Assembly (NCBI GenBank): GCA_051656645.1
Contig: JBOGCH010000038.1
Location: 1-33,514 of the forward strand
Length of the DNA: 33,514 bases
Direction: 5' to 3'
Origin: JBOGCH01 sp051656645
Lineage (GTDB): Bacteria > Bacteroidota > Bacteroidia > Bacteroidales > Marinifilaceae
Shown: positions 24,935 to 33,505 of the stretch, piece by piece
How positions within the stretch are numbered: the stretch's first letter is position 1
Layout of the letters: each line of letters begins with the position of its first letter
Position numbers and translations under genes: made by a program
Notes under the pieces: generated by a model
What the model was told of the DNA's origin: nothing
What the model saw: the letters and a program-made list of their open reading frames with translations, nothing else
The model's database searches: none

Positions 24935-25789
24935 AAATCCATTGCCTAGAACTTTACCTTGAATGACCTTTTTAATGGAAATAGTGCCCAATTTATTCCA
25001 TAAATGAAATAAATTGCATACATCCTTTTCTTATTTCTGAGAATTGGTTGCTTTCCTTTTTTCTTCTATTCGGAGGTTCCTTTCATAAGTTTGAAAATCT
25101 TCATACTCAACATCACCCATAAACAATTGCCCATCTTTTGCTCGGACAGGGATTTTATAATCCTCTCCCATTGCTTGAAAAAAGAGTGTATCATTCCTCA
25201 ATTTATAGGGAACTGTTATTATGCGGTCAACAAAGAGGATTGTGGAGTCATAAATAGCAAAATCTGCACAAGTTACATCCGCGTCATCAACCCCTTTTCT
25301 TATCCACACTCCTTTTATTTGTTGCGCTAAACTAGTATTGGTAGGAGTCATACTCCAAGGACGTTTGCGCATTTTAATTGTTTCTATCGTGTCCAACTTA
25401 TACGCCCAGTCACAAACCCTACCATAAATTACGGCCCGAATAAATAATGAGTCCTTTTTTATCTGATATTTTCCTAAAAATACATCGCCGTCAATATCGA
25501 AGGATAATCTATTATTATCCTTTAGAGATACATTAATATTCCTTGGAAGGTCGTATCTTGAATCGAAAAAACTTCCCCATAAAGAAAAAGATACTGATCC
25601 ATTACCACTCCCATACCAATATGTAATAAAAAGGTTGGTATCCGCTACTGTAATTGGAAGTTCGTACTCTGACAATATTTTCCACATAGGATAAGCTTTG
25701 TTTATTTCTTCAAGCTTAGTTTGTGCTTGTACGGCATGGTTACACCATAGTAAACCAAGAAGTAGTGTAAGTGTAAGTTGATTTTTCAT
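24935..25789. repeat. Tandem duplication, unit 1
   Basis: The unit comprises the 252-residue secreted-protein gene and about 95 bases downstream, starting AAATCCATTGCCTAGAACTT. It corresponds to unit 2 at 25810-26638. Identity is very high at the 3' end (the downstream bases and roughly the last 35 codons) and much lower in the middle. Confidence 0.85.
25031..25789 (-). CDS. Secreted protein of unknown function, tandem paralogue 1
   Basis: I do not recognise a named family. The 252-residue protein has a signal peptide (MKNQLTLTLLLGLLWCNHAV, cleavage likely after VQA before QTK), so it is periplasmic or surface-exposed. It is beta-rich and seems to have two similar halves: NRLSFDIDGDVFLGKYQIKK with DSLFI in the first, and IKGVWIRKGVDDADVTCADF, DSTILFVDRI and NDTLFF in the second. 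The GVW motif and the strand pattern recall lipocalin-like domains, which is only an impression. The last 30 residues (VRAKDGQLFMGDVEYEDF, then ERNLRIEEKRKATNSQK) are nearly identical to paralogue 2. Cys in LLWC is not a good lipobox. Confidence 0.7.
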   Translation of the reverse strand: MKNQLTLTLLLGLLWCNHAVQAQTKLEEINKAYPMWKILSEYELPITVADTNLFITYWYGSGNGSVSFSLWGSFFDSRYDLPRNINVSLKDNNRLSFDIDGDVFLGKYQIKKDSLFIRAVIYGRVCDWAYKLDTIETIKMRKRPWSMTPTNTSLAQQIKGVWIRKGVDDADVTCADFAIYDSTILFVDRIITVPYKLRNDTLFFQAMGEDYKIPVRAKDGQLFMGDVEYEDFQTYERNLRIEEKRKATNSQK

Positions 25790-25809
25790 ACGTAAATTAC
25801 TAATTTTTA

Positions 25810-26638
25810 AAATCCATTGCCTAGAACTTTACCTTGAATGCCCTTTTTAATCGAATAAATTGCATACATCCTCTTCTTATTTCTGAGAATTGGTTGCTTT
25901 CCTTTTTTCTTCTATTCGGAGGTTCCTTTCATAAGTTTCAAAATCTTCATACTGAACATCACCCATAAACAATTGTCCGTCTTTTGCTCGGACAGGGACT
26001 TGTATTTCTTTATCAAATGATTTATAATATAATGTGTTATTCTTTAATACAAAGGGAGCTGACGTTACACTTTCTATAAAATAGATTATCGAGTCCGATA
26101 TTGCAAAATCTGCGCACACCACCTTCGTGGCATCTACATCTTTTCGTATCCAAACACCCTTGATCTGTTGAGCCAAACTATTATCGGTCGGAGTCAAGTG
26201 CCAAGGGTCCTTACGCATTTTATATGTTTGAAATATATCTAAACCATACCCGCCCCATTCGTAAACTTTACCATTTATAAGTCCTTGAATAAATAATGAG
26301 TCCTTTCGTACCTGATATTCACCTTCAAACACCTCTCCGTTAATAGTAAAGGATAATCTGTTCTTATCAGTTATTAATACGGTGATAGCTCTTGGGAGTC
26401 CATATTTATAATCTATAAATTCACCGTTTAAACCAAAACTTACAGAACCGCTAAACTTATTTTGCCAAACGGTCATAAAGAGATTTGAGTCAGCCACTGT
26501 AATTGGAAATTTATACTCTGACAGTATTACATCCATAGGGTAACGTCTGTTTACTTTTTCAAGGTCCTTTTGTGCCTTAGCGACATGGTTACACCATATT
26601 AAACCAATCAGTAATGTAAGTGTAAGTGTATTTTTCAT
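25810..26638. repeat. Tandem duplication, unit 2
   Basis: This is the second copy of the secreted-protein gene with its downstream flank. Relative to unit 1 the flank lacks about 30 bases between CCCTTTTTAAT and AAATTGCATACATCC. Confidence 0.85.
25877..26638 (-). CDS. Secreted protein of unknown function, tandem paralogue 2
   Basis: This 253-residue paralogue of the preceding protein starts at the ATG at 26638 (MKNTLTLTLLIGLIWCNHVA) and has a signal peptide ending near AKA-Q. The open frame reaches 26701, but those 21 residues lie before the signal peptide. It keeps the same motifs: ILSEYKFPITVADSNLF, NRLSFTINGEVFEGEYQVRK, LAQQIKGVWIRKDVDATKV, and the shared C-terminus. The middle regions differ at many positions while the C-terminal 30 residues are almost unchanged, suggesting gene conversion or strong constraint on the tail. 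No catalytic motif is visible. Confidence 0.7.
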   Translation of the reverse strand: MKNTLTLTLLIGLIWCNHVAKAQKDLEKVNRRYPMDVILSEYKFPITVADSNLFMTVWQNKFSGSVSFGLNGEFIDYKYGLPRAITVLITDKNRLSFTINGEVFEGEYQVRKDSLFIQGLINGKVYEWGGYGLDIFQTYKMRKDPWHLTPTDNSLAQQIKGVWIRKDVDATKVVCADFAISDSIIYFIESVTSAPFVLKNNTLYYKSFDKEIQVPVRAKDGQLFMGDVQYEDFETYERNLRIEEKRKATNSQK

Positions 26639-26784
26639 AAATGTTTGTTTTAATAGTTCAAGAGGATAACAAAACAAGACCTCCTCTCTGTATTTATACA
26701 AATGTATTCCGCGTAACTACATTGCTATCATTAAAGCCGAATGCCCATATAGCATTCTTTTCTGTACAAATAAGAGATAAAGTA

Positions 26785-28107
26785 TCAATTCCCAGACATT
26801 ATACTTTTAGTATCCTTAGGTATCATATATTTTGGGGGAACAACTTGTAAATTACTAGGCAAATACACTTTTGTCAATCTACTATTTCCAAGACAATTTA
26901 AAGATTTAAGCGAATCATTATATCGCAAATAAAGAAAAGTTAAAGCATTATTTGCACAATCCAAGGACTCTAATTTAATATTAGTCCGTGTGTCAAGCTT
27001 CCTTATTTTATTATTGGAACAATCAATACTTAATAGATGTACATTTTCCTGGGTATTAAGTTGAGACAACTTATTATCACCACATCTTATATATGATAAT
27101 TGTTTGCATTTACTTATATCCAACTCCTCTAAAAAGTTCGCATCACACGATAACTTCTCAAGATCCTTTAAATTCAACAAGTTTAAAGACTGCAATCTAG
27201 TTTTCTTACAAGACAACTCCCTTAGCTTAGGGAGCTTGCCTAAATCAAGATAGGACAAATCATTATAATCGCACTCCAGATACATTAGCATTGGAGGCAA
27301 TTTTAACCCTAATAAGGGGTTATATCGCGTATACAAAACCGTGAGTCCGGATGCGTGAGACAAATCCAGTATTCTAAATAAATTACTCGAACACCGTATC
27401 CTCCAAAGAAATTTACACGAATCTACATTTAGTGTTGTAAGTAAATTGTCATAACAATCTAAGTCCCTTAATTTCGGATTATTATTTAGATCTAACGATT
27501 CAAGTATACCTTCAAAACAATGTAAAATTTCTAAATGTTTATTGTAAGATAGATCTAACAGTTTTAGTTGCCTATTTTCTTGTAAAACCAACTCGCGCAA
27601 CTCTATATTTTTACTTAGATCAATAGACTTGATCGTACTTCCCTTAATCCACAAACACTTTAATTTTTTTAAATTCTGAATATCGAGTGTATCAATTTCG
27701 CCTACTATTCGTAATGTCTCAATATTTGCATTTAAATCAACATCTTTAAACTTTAAAGCTACTAAATATAGATCTTTTAGTTTTGTATTTTGAGAAAGTG
27801 ATAATTCTGTTACATCAAAAGAGCTCATCAGCACCAATCGCTCTATATTCTTAAAATAACTTAACAGACCAAGCGAGCTCAAATTACACGTCGACCCTAT
27901 CTTAAGCTCCTTTACCAATAAAGCCTCACGCATACTAAGCACACCATCCTTATTTTCATCAAAATTAGAGATACAATATGCTTTAAAGTTATCATCCGTA
28001 AATTGAACAATTGTATCATTCTTTACCTGTGCCAAAACAGAAAACGGAAACAATAACATATTTATCAATGTTACTCGAATTATTAATCTAATCATAATTT
28101 GCTTCAT
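26785..28107 (-). CDS. Secreted leucine-rich-repeat protein with EF-hand-like loop
   Basis: From the ATG at 28107 (MKQIMIRLIIRVTLI) the protein has 440 residues and a signal peptide ending near VLAQ. After a short N-terminal region with an EF-hand-like loop (DENKDGVLSMREA) come about fifteen repeats of roughly 20-22 residues with the pattern LxxLxCxxNxLxxLDLS, for example LRDLDCYDNLLTTLNVDSC and LLSIDCSNNKIRKLDTRTN. Such internalin-like solenoids are common in exported Bacteroidota proteins and usually bind proteins or glycans. The open frame extends to 28155, but its first 16 residues overlap the end of a neighbouring pseudogene. No sorting domain or lipobox is visible. Confidence 0.8.
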   Translation of the reverse strand: MKQIMIRLIIRVTLINMLLFPFSVLAQVKNDTIVQFTDDNFKAYCISNFDENKDGVLSMREALLVKELKIGSTCNLSSLGLLSYFKNIERLVLMSSFDVTELSLSQNTKLKDLYLVALKFKDVDLNANIETLRIVGEIDTLDIQNLKKLKCLWIKGSTIKSIDLSKNIELRELVLQENRQLKLLDLSYNKHLEILHCFEGILESLDLNNNPKLRDLDCYDNLLTTLNVDSCKFLWRIRCSSNLFRILDLSHASGLTVLYTRYNPLLGLKLPPMLMYLECDYNDLSYLDLGKLPKLRELSCKKTRLQSLNLLNLKDLEKLSCDANFLEELDISKCKQLSYIRCGDNKLSQLNTQENVHLLSIDCSNNKIRKLDTRTNIKLESLDCANNALTFLYLRYNDSLKSLNCLGNSRLTKVYLPSNLQVVPPKYMIPKDTKSIMSGN

Positions 28108-28135
28108 ATTAAAAGGTTTATTACGTTGTAATTTA

Positions 28136-28561
28136 TTACCATCCCATGTAAGCATTTAATACGTGAGACACATACTCATCCTTAGGTACACGCATGAGGG
28201 CATCATCTTAAACGTTACTCGAATATTACCACTTTTAAAGTGTACTAAAATCATTGTAAGTCCTCTTCCATCTATATTTACTGCATAATTAAGTGCATTA
28301 TATTGATCACTAGCTAATAATGAATTACTGCTATATATATCTTGTAAAGAAACTTCTCGATTATTCCCATCTCCGGTATCACCTCCGCCAGTATTCCCTC
28401 CACCTTGGAAGTTCTCCATCAATATCGCAGTCCGGACATTTCCCATCGTCAGGAAAACTTACATTACAATCATTACAAGTTTTCTGTTGCTCAGTAAAAT
28501 ATTTCTCTATAACTATGTATGTTATATTACTATTAAATAGTTGGTATTCATACAAATATAA
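28136..28561 (-). pseudogene. Frameshifted zinc-ribbon protein remnant
   Basis: Protein-like sequence is spread over three frames. From 28561 one frame reads YEYQLFNSNITYIVIEKYF and then a zinc ribbon, CNDCNVSFPDDGKCPDCD. Near 28420 it shifts to a glycine-rich linker (GGGNTGGGDTGDGNN) and REVSLQDIYSSNSLLASDQY. Near 28200-28240 it shifts again to DDALMRVPKDEYVSHVLNAY, which ends at 28136. An apparent 96-codon open frame within 28156-28446 is only the middle piece. The 5' end is absent: a stop precedes the first frame and no start is evident. The original could have been a modular, possibly exported or toxin-like protein, but I cannot name the family. Confidence 0.6.
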
Positions 28562-28628
28562 TTAAAATCTATATAATAAACAATACTATAATTACAATAT
28601 ATTAACAAAAAATATCTAACAACTATGG

Positions 28629-28655
28629 GACTCTTATCGCATGCCAATAAGAGTC
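28629..28655. other. Hairpin in the gap between zinc-ribbon remnant and GH2 gene
   Basis: GACTCTTAT and ATAAGAGTC form a perfect nine-base-pair stem with a nine-base loop. A T-rich stretch follows only at a distance on the minus strand. Its role is unknown. The remainder of 28562-28792 shows no gene. Confidence 0.5.
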
Positions 28656-28792
28656 AATCTATCCGTAATCTGATACTGCATCTGTTTAGCACTTAGTCCA
28701 AACTATCGTTCCGAATTCGAATCAAGGATTAATTTTACACCATCAACACTAGTATCCTTATCTTATTGATAATATCTTAGTTTATACCCCTC

Positions 28793-28995
28793 TCATACAT
28801 AAAAAAATCACAGCAGTATGGAGTGGCAACAAACCATCCATACTGCTGTGTTTTTTTAGAGATTCAATATATGCTCAGTCATAGGAACAATAACCGAGCT
28901 TTAGTCATCTATAGTGTTTCTAATCGTAAATCAATTTGTCCTTTAACACTAGCACCTTTCTTTAGCGGAGCTCTATACGGCGCATAGTAGGACTG
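28793..28995. repeat. Direct repeat, copy B: 3' end and terminator of the intact GH2 gene
   Basis: This is the counterpart of copy A at 24585-24788 in the same orientation, and it contains the genuine end of the intact GH2 gene. Together the copies bound a 4.0 kb segment. Confidence 0.93.
28801..28857 (-). terminator. Terminator of the GH2 gene
   Basis: The hairpin has arms based on CACAGCAGTATGG and CCATACTGCTGTG with A and T runs outside, 51 bases after the GH2 stop. One A present in copy A is missing, leaving a small bulge at the base of the stem. Confidence 0.88.
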
Positions 28996-31900
28996 CAAAA
29001 ACATCTCAAATCCCGCTGTAGAGAAATCGGCAATTAAAAAGTCTATAACGTTCTCATTCTTCCATGAACGCCAATGCTGCTTACCTTTGGCATCTACACA
29101 TACGGTATTCCCCATACTATCCTTGATGCCTGCGTACCAAACATTTTTACGTGTCGATCGGAAATCATTACTTCCAAGTGCATTAAAATCCTTATTCCAT
29201 GACCATGAAGGAGCAACTCGGGCTTCCTGTTTTGTTGGCAAACCATCATAGAACAATTGTGCTTCTCCCACCGGGCGGCTAATATGATTGTCCGGATATA
29301 CACTCCACAACCCTTTACGTCGCCAATAAGTTGTACTCAATTCTAAAGGCGATGAAAATACCATTCCCCACTGGCGAGGATTAATATCCTGCATCATCTT
29401 AAAATCATAATCCACACTAATTGTTCCTGTAGCATTTACACGTATTTCGTAACCGCCTTCAGCCTCATCATAACATCCGTTTACTTTTACAACAACATCA
29501 TCCCCCTCCTTCACTGCCTCAACAGAAGTCATTGTCCAATCTTTACATACATCATTAAATACAGGCGTATGCGCATTATGATTAGGATAACATCCACCAC
29601 CTTGCAAAGCTAGCACCATCAGCGACGGTCCTCCCACAAGGAGTGTCTTCCCATTTCTCTGAGCAGAAATTATTTGTCCCGTTGTTCGGCTAATCACACA
29701 TTTAAATCCTTTCCCCGATATTTCATATCTATCCGATAACGTGCGCAGTTTTGTTGATAGTGCATGCAAAGGGCGTAGTTCATTTTGAGTTTGTTGGCCA
29801 ACAGGTATTAAATACTCATCTGCCACAAATCCGCGAGGATCAATAAACGATAGATATAATTCGTTGGCATTCTCAACATTTAAGACAGGTACACTAAAAA
29901 ACGCTTTTTCCCCCGATTTTCCATCTATTCTCGCAATGCCTGACTCCTTTCCATATTTCCAGTTAACGGTTAACTCATTCAAGTTTGTGTATGTATACCT
30001 ATTCTCCACCTCTATGTTAAGCTGGGACGATGGCTCAAGCGCCTCCGTTAAAACTCTAATTGGACTATATATCTTCTTCATATCCCAATACTCAGGCTTT
30101 GGGCGTCGCCAACCATCAATTGGTCCCCACGGTCCGTAACCCACGGCATCTCCGTTTGGAAGCTGAAAAATATCATCGATACCCGACCAAATTGAACCAC
30201 CAAGTACTGCCGGCGTTTTGTACATGTTCTCCCACGTTGGAGCCAAAGCAAGCGCCCAATCGCTTCTTACACCCGGATCCGTTACAAGCTCACTCCTATT
30301 GTACACATTTAAATGACAATATTCTCCATAGACTACAGGTCTATCACTATTGGCCACTGAGGGATTTTTATACCCCGAAGGTCCCGGATAGTGGATATTG
30401 GCAATACATGCCGAACTCCCCTGATTATTAAAGCCACCATAGGCCTGGTCATGGAACGTTGTAGGACGTGACGGATCGGCCTTTTTCATGTATTCCAATA
30501 TCTGTGCAAACTCCTTATTCCAATAGGATTCATTTGCCATTGACCAAAAAAGAACAGATGGATAATTCCTATAAAAATGTATTGTTTCCATATTCGATTG
30601 TAAAACATAGGGATAATACATTGAATCCTGGTAATTTAAAGTTTGCCAATTCTCATTGGCATGGTGCCCAATCCAACAAACAGGAGCTTCAACCTCGACA
30701 AACATACCTAGCTCATCGCAAATTGCCAATAACTCCTCAGCCGGTGGGTAATGTGAGGTACGTATAAAGTTACAATTCGCTTCCCTATAAAGTTCCACAT
30801 CCCTACGTTGCAGCTCCTCTGTAAGTACCCTACCGGTTAATGGATGCGATTCATGGCGACAAACGCCTCGTAATTTCACAACCTTACCGTTTACTAACAA
30901 TTGATTGCCTTTTAACTCAACCTCCCTAAACCCAAAACGCTTCTCTATTCGCCCATAAGTTTGCTCTTTATGGCCAATCTCTACTTTCATGTTGTACAAA
31001 TTGGGATGTTCGTTATCCCATTTCTTTGGGCTTCTTACAATTCCGGTTAACTCCCCGGTCCATGTCTCACCACCTTTAAGTAATGCAAGCTGCTTATCCA
31101 ACACGATGGGTAAACCATCTATTGTAACGCGTACAGCTATATCATTATAATTTGTCAGCTCAGTATTTGTCACTGACAATCTAACCTTGAGCTCAGCATC
31201 ATTATATAAGCTATCTAAGTCGGTAACAATACGTACATCCGACACATAAACATTAGGAACGGCAAACAATGTAATCTTTCGCGTAATACCGCCCAACTGA
31301 TGCGCCGCATATTGTGTCATGCTCCCCAACATATCTGCCATAGACTCACTACGCACATCAACACATAAATTATTATTATCACCATTTATATAAGATGTTA
31401 CGTCATATTCAAAAGCTGTCAAACCACCCATATGACTACCCAACGCCCTACCATTCAAGGAAACATTACATTCGCTAAAGACACCGTCAAAACGGAGTTT
31501 TATTCTTTTTCCCAACCAGTCCGCCGGGATATCAAACTTCTTAGTATACTGAGCAAAAGCTGCCGAATCAATCGTAAACCCTTGCATTAACCACTGTCCG
31601 GGTACACTTATTGGCTTATCGTTTAATTTCCACGTGCCATTTAACGATTGTATCGGATTGTAGACTCCAGCAACAAAGGATGGCATTGGTGTATATTGTG
31701 GCAATACTGCTTCCGCGCATACATTCTTATTTACACTGTAACTTTGTGTATTTACAAGCGCTTTTTTCGCATCCCCAACAAATGGAACTAACTGTTTATT
31801 ATTGGATGAGTATAAATTCAACTCCGAGACCACCGCATTGGGGCCTTGCGTTGCTTCAAACAACAACACCAGCTGGCTATATGCATACGCCTTACGTGGC

Positions 31901-32283
31901 AATTCCATTCTTAACAACTCCTCTTTTCCACGTTCAAGTTTTACCGTTGTAATCTCATTTCCATCGGCAATTATACGTATTGTTCTAGGTGCATCCGATA
32001 AAAACTTTGCCTCTAGCTGGTAGTTGGCGTGGATATCCATCTTGTCAAAAGCATAAATAACTTTTGATCCAAAACTACAACTCCTAATCTTGTCCGAACT
32101 GCCTAAATCATTTGGAAAGGTATATGGCTCCCCTTTTATTAAAAAGCGCTCGTCACTGACACTTCCACAATCATTTGTCGCTACTTTATGCCACTTATCT
32201 TGAGCATAAAGCTCACTGGTTAGTAAGGATGAAAACAGTAGTAGTAAAACCATTTTCATGATAAACGGATTAGATGATCTCAT
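28909..32283 (-). CDS. Exported GH2-family beta-galactosidase
   Basis: The 1124-residue protein has a signal peptide (hydrophobic MVLLLLFSSLLTSELYA, cleavage near Ala27). About residues 30-165 form a jelly-roll, carbohydrate-binding-like domain, and residues of about 200-345 the GH2 sugar-binding domain (VPGQWLMQGF, RLRFDGVFSECNVSLNGR-like). An Ig-like domain extends to about 455 and a TIM barrel to about 745, with HESHP at 477-481, general acid Glu585 in SMANES and nucleophile Glu654 in VYGEYCH. The C-terminal part (about 760-1124) resembles the large beta-galactosidase small-chain domain. It probably cleaves terminal beta-galactose from glycans in the periplasm or on the surface; beta-glucuronidase and beta-mannosidase are related alternatives. 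A divergent AraC gene lies 272 bases away. In-frame ATGs also occur at 32259 and 32253. Confidence 0.88.
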   Translation of the reverse strand: MRSSNPFIMKMVLLLLFSSLLTSELYAQDKWHKVATNDCGSVSDERFLIKGEPYTFPNDLGSSDKIRSCSFGSKVIYAFDKMDIHANYQLEAKFLSDAPRTIRIIADGNEITTVKLERGKEELLRMELPRKAYAYSQLVLLFEATQGPNAVVSELNLYSSNNKQLVPFVGDAKKALVNTQSYSVNKNVCAEAVLPQYTPMPSFVAGVYNPIQSLNGTWKLNDKPISVPGQWLMQGFTIDSAAFAQYTKKFDIPADWLGKRIKLRFDGVFSECNVSLNGRALGSHMGGLTAFEYDVTSYINGDNNNLCVDVRSESMADMLGSMTQYAAHQLGGITRKITLFAVPNVYVSDVRIVTDLDSLYNDAELKVRLSVTNTELTNYNDIAVRVTIDGLPIVLDKQLALLKGGETWTGELTGIVRSPKKWDNEHPNLYNMKVEIGHKEQTYGRIEKRFGFREVELKGNQLLVNGKVVKLRGVCRHESHPLTGRVLTEELQRRDVELYREANCNFIRTSHYPPAEELLAICDELGMFVEVEAPVCWIGHHANENWQTLNYQDSMYYPYVLQSNMETIHFYRNYPSVLFWSMANESYWNKEFAQILEYMKKADPSRPTTFHDQAYGGFNNQGSSACIANIHYPGPSGYKNPSVANSDRPVVYGEYCHLNVYNRSELVTDPGVRSDWALALAPTWENMYKTPAVLGGSIWSGIDDIFQLPNGDAVGYGPWGPIDGWRRPKPEYWDMKKIYSPIRVLTEALEPSSQLNIEVENRYTYTNLNELTVNWKYGKESGIARIDGKSGEKAFFSVPVLNVENANELYLSFIDPRGFVADEYLIPVGQQTQNELRPLHALSTKLRTLSDRYEISGKGFKCVISRTTGQIISAQRNGKTLLVGGPSLMVLALQGGGCYPNHNAHTPVFNDVCKDWTMTSVEAVKEGDDVVVKVNGCYDEAEGGYEIRVNATGTISVDYDFKMMQDINPRQWGMVFSSPLELSTTYWRRKGLWSVYPDNHISRPVGEAQLFYDGLPTKQEARVAPSWSWNKDFNALGSNDFRSTRKNVWYAGIKDSMGNTVCVDAKGKQHWRSWKNENVIDFLIADFSTAGFEMFLQSYYAPYRAPLKKGASVKGQIDLRLETL

Positions 32284-32313
32284 TATATATTCATTTTTAT
32301 TGTTATTCTTTTA

Positions 32314-32321
32314 CAAAAATA
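32314..32321 (-). promoter_or_regulatory. Possible -7 element of the GH2 gene promoter
   Basis: The minus strand reads TATTTTTG, matching TAnnTTTG, 30 bases before the GH2 ATG. No -33 box is present at 19-21 bases, as expected if transcription needs an activator such as the neighbouring AraC protein. Confidence 0.45.
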
Positions 32322-32411
32322 GAATTTCAACTCACAACATAGGCACTGTCACGTAATCATTAATTGTATTATAAACGCTATTAACACAATATCATTGCAC
32401 AATTCGGAACT

Positions 32412-32435
32412 TTAATAAAACAAACATTTTATTAA
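32412..32435. promoter_or_regulatory. Inverted repeat in the GH2-araC intergenic region
   Basis: TTAATAAAA, six bases, then TTTTATTAA is a perfect nine-base inverted repeat, about 90 bases upstream of the GH2 -7 box and 120 bases before the AraC start. It could be a regulator site or simply an AT-rich chance palindrome. Confidence 0.35.
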
Positions 32436-32555
32436 TAGAAACAGGTACTACACATTTAAAATTATTCTATTCAGCACTAGAACTAATTGTTATTTACTTA
32501 TATTTACAATCTATTACACAACCTCTCCAATAATAAATTAATATCAAACAAGGGC

Positions 32556-33416
32556 ATGACTATATTTAATAGCATTGATGAAATGCTTAACCTAGCTGAA
32601 TTTAAGCGCCTGGCTGATGTTTTCCGCACCATCTCTTTTAAACCTCTTGAAGTATATCCTCGTCACGCCCATGAGCGCATTGAAATCTCTTATGTAAAAA
32701 AGGGAAGTTGTTTAGTTACCTCCGACGAAGGAGTCTTTTATTTTAAACAGGACGAGTTAATGATTATAACTTCCAACGTCCATCATGCATTCCAGGCAGG
32801 TTCTAAAGGTTGTACGCTTCTACAATTAGAGTTTTTACCAAATATCTTCGATATGATTTCTCCATTTAGCTCAACCACGGGACATAGCCAAACATCCGTC
32901 AATGCTATATTGTTTTCGGAGCACCATATCATTAAAATAATCAATGAAGTCCGCATCATGCAAACCATGCAAAGAATAATTACTGAAATGAACGCGCGGC
33001 AGGATTTCTACAAGCATTTGGTTATTATTAATTATGCCGAACTACTTGTTCATATATACAGATACTTGAACGATTCATTTATTCCCGGTACATGTAATAA
33101 AACCATTTGTAAAGCTGTGGAATACATAAAACTCAACTATCACAACGATATCACTGCTCAGCATTTGGTAAACCACACCGGGATTGGCGATAGATATCTT
33201 CGTAAATTATTCACTGACCATTTAAACACAACTCCCGTTGAGTACATTAACCAATGTCGTATAAATAAATCGGTGGAACTATTACGCATTACAGATATGT
33301 CTATCAAAGAAATATGTTTTCTATGTGGCTTTAAATCGCCTCAATACTTCTCTCGCACATTTAAAAAAGTACTAGGCATAACGCCTAAGGAAATTAAACT
33401 ACAAACGGGTCATTAA
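32556..33416 (+). CDS. AraC-family transcriptional regulator
   Basis: From the ATG at 32556 (MTIFNSIDEML) the protein has 286 residues. The N-terminal half is a cupin-type sensor (YPRHAHERIEISYVKKGSC, then FYFKQDELMIITSNVHHAFQ). The C-terminal 100 residues hold two helix-turn-helix motifs: DITAQHLVNHTGIGDRYLRK, then MSIKEICFLCGFKSPQYFSR and the family-typical FKKVLGITPKEIK. The open frame extends to 32487, but those 23 residues precede the conserved region and lack family character. Divergent orientation from the GH2 gene suggests that it activates that gene in response to a sugar. Confidence 0.9.
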   Translation: MTIFNSIDEMLNLAEFKRLADVFRTISFKPLEVYPRHAHERIEISYVKKGSCLVTSDEGVFYFKQDELMIITSNVHHAFQAGSKGCTLLQLEFLPNIFDMISPFSSTTGHSQTSVNAILFSEHHIIKIINEVRIMQTMQRIITEMNARQDFYKHLVIINYAELLVHIYRYLNDSFIPGTCNKTICKAVEYIKLNYHNDITAQHLVNHTGIGDRYLRKLFTDHLNTTPVEYINQCRINKSVELLRITDMSIKEICFLCGFKSPQYFSRTFKKVLGITPKEIKLQTGH

Positions 33417-33439
33417 CAAAGAAGGCGCGCAAACACTGC

Positions 33440-33505
33440 TCTATATCCTCTCTATATTCCCTCCGTGTTCTGTCCGTGTTTCCTCCGTCTTATGTCCGTC
33501 TCTAA
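33440..33505. repeat. 11-base tandem array, six units
   Basis: Units are TCTATATCCTC, TCTATATTCCC, TCCGTGTTCTG, TCCGTGTTTCC, TCCGTCTTATG and TCCGTCTCTAA, in exact 11-base phase. The first two resemble the array at 11540. The array starts 23 bases after the araC stop. Confidence 0.8.

Noticed and set aside
28156..28446. 96-codon open frame taken as an intact gene
   Set aside because: Better protein-like sequence continues in other frames on both sides, and the ATG falls in the middle of the zinc-ribbon remnant, so it is a piece of a pseudogene.
33440..33505. Treating the 11-base arrays as a CRISPR
   Set aside because: Units are too short, contiguous and variable, there are no spacers, and no cas genes are present.
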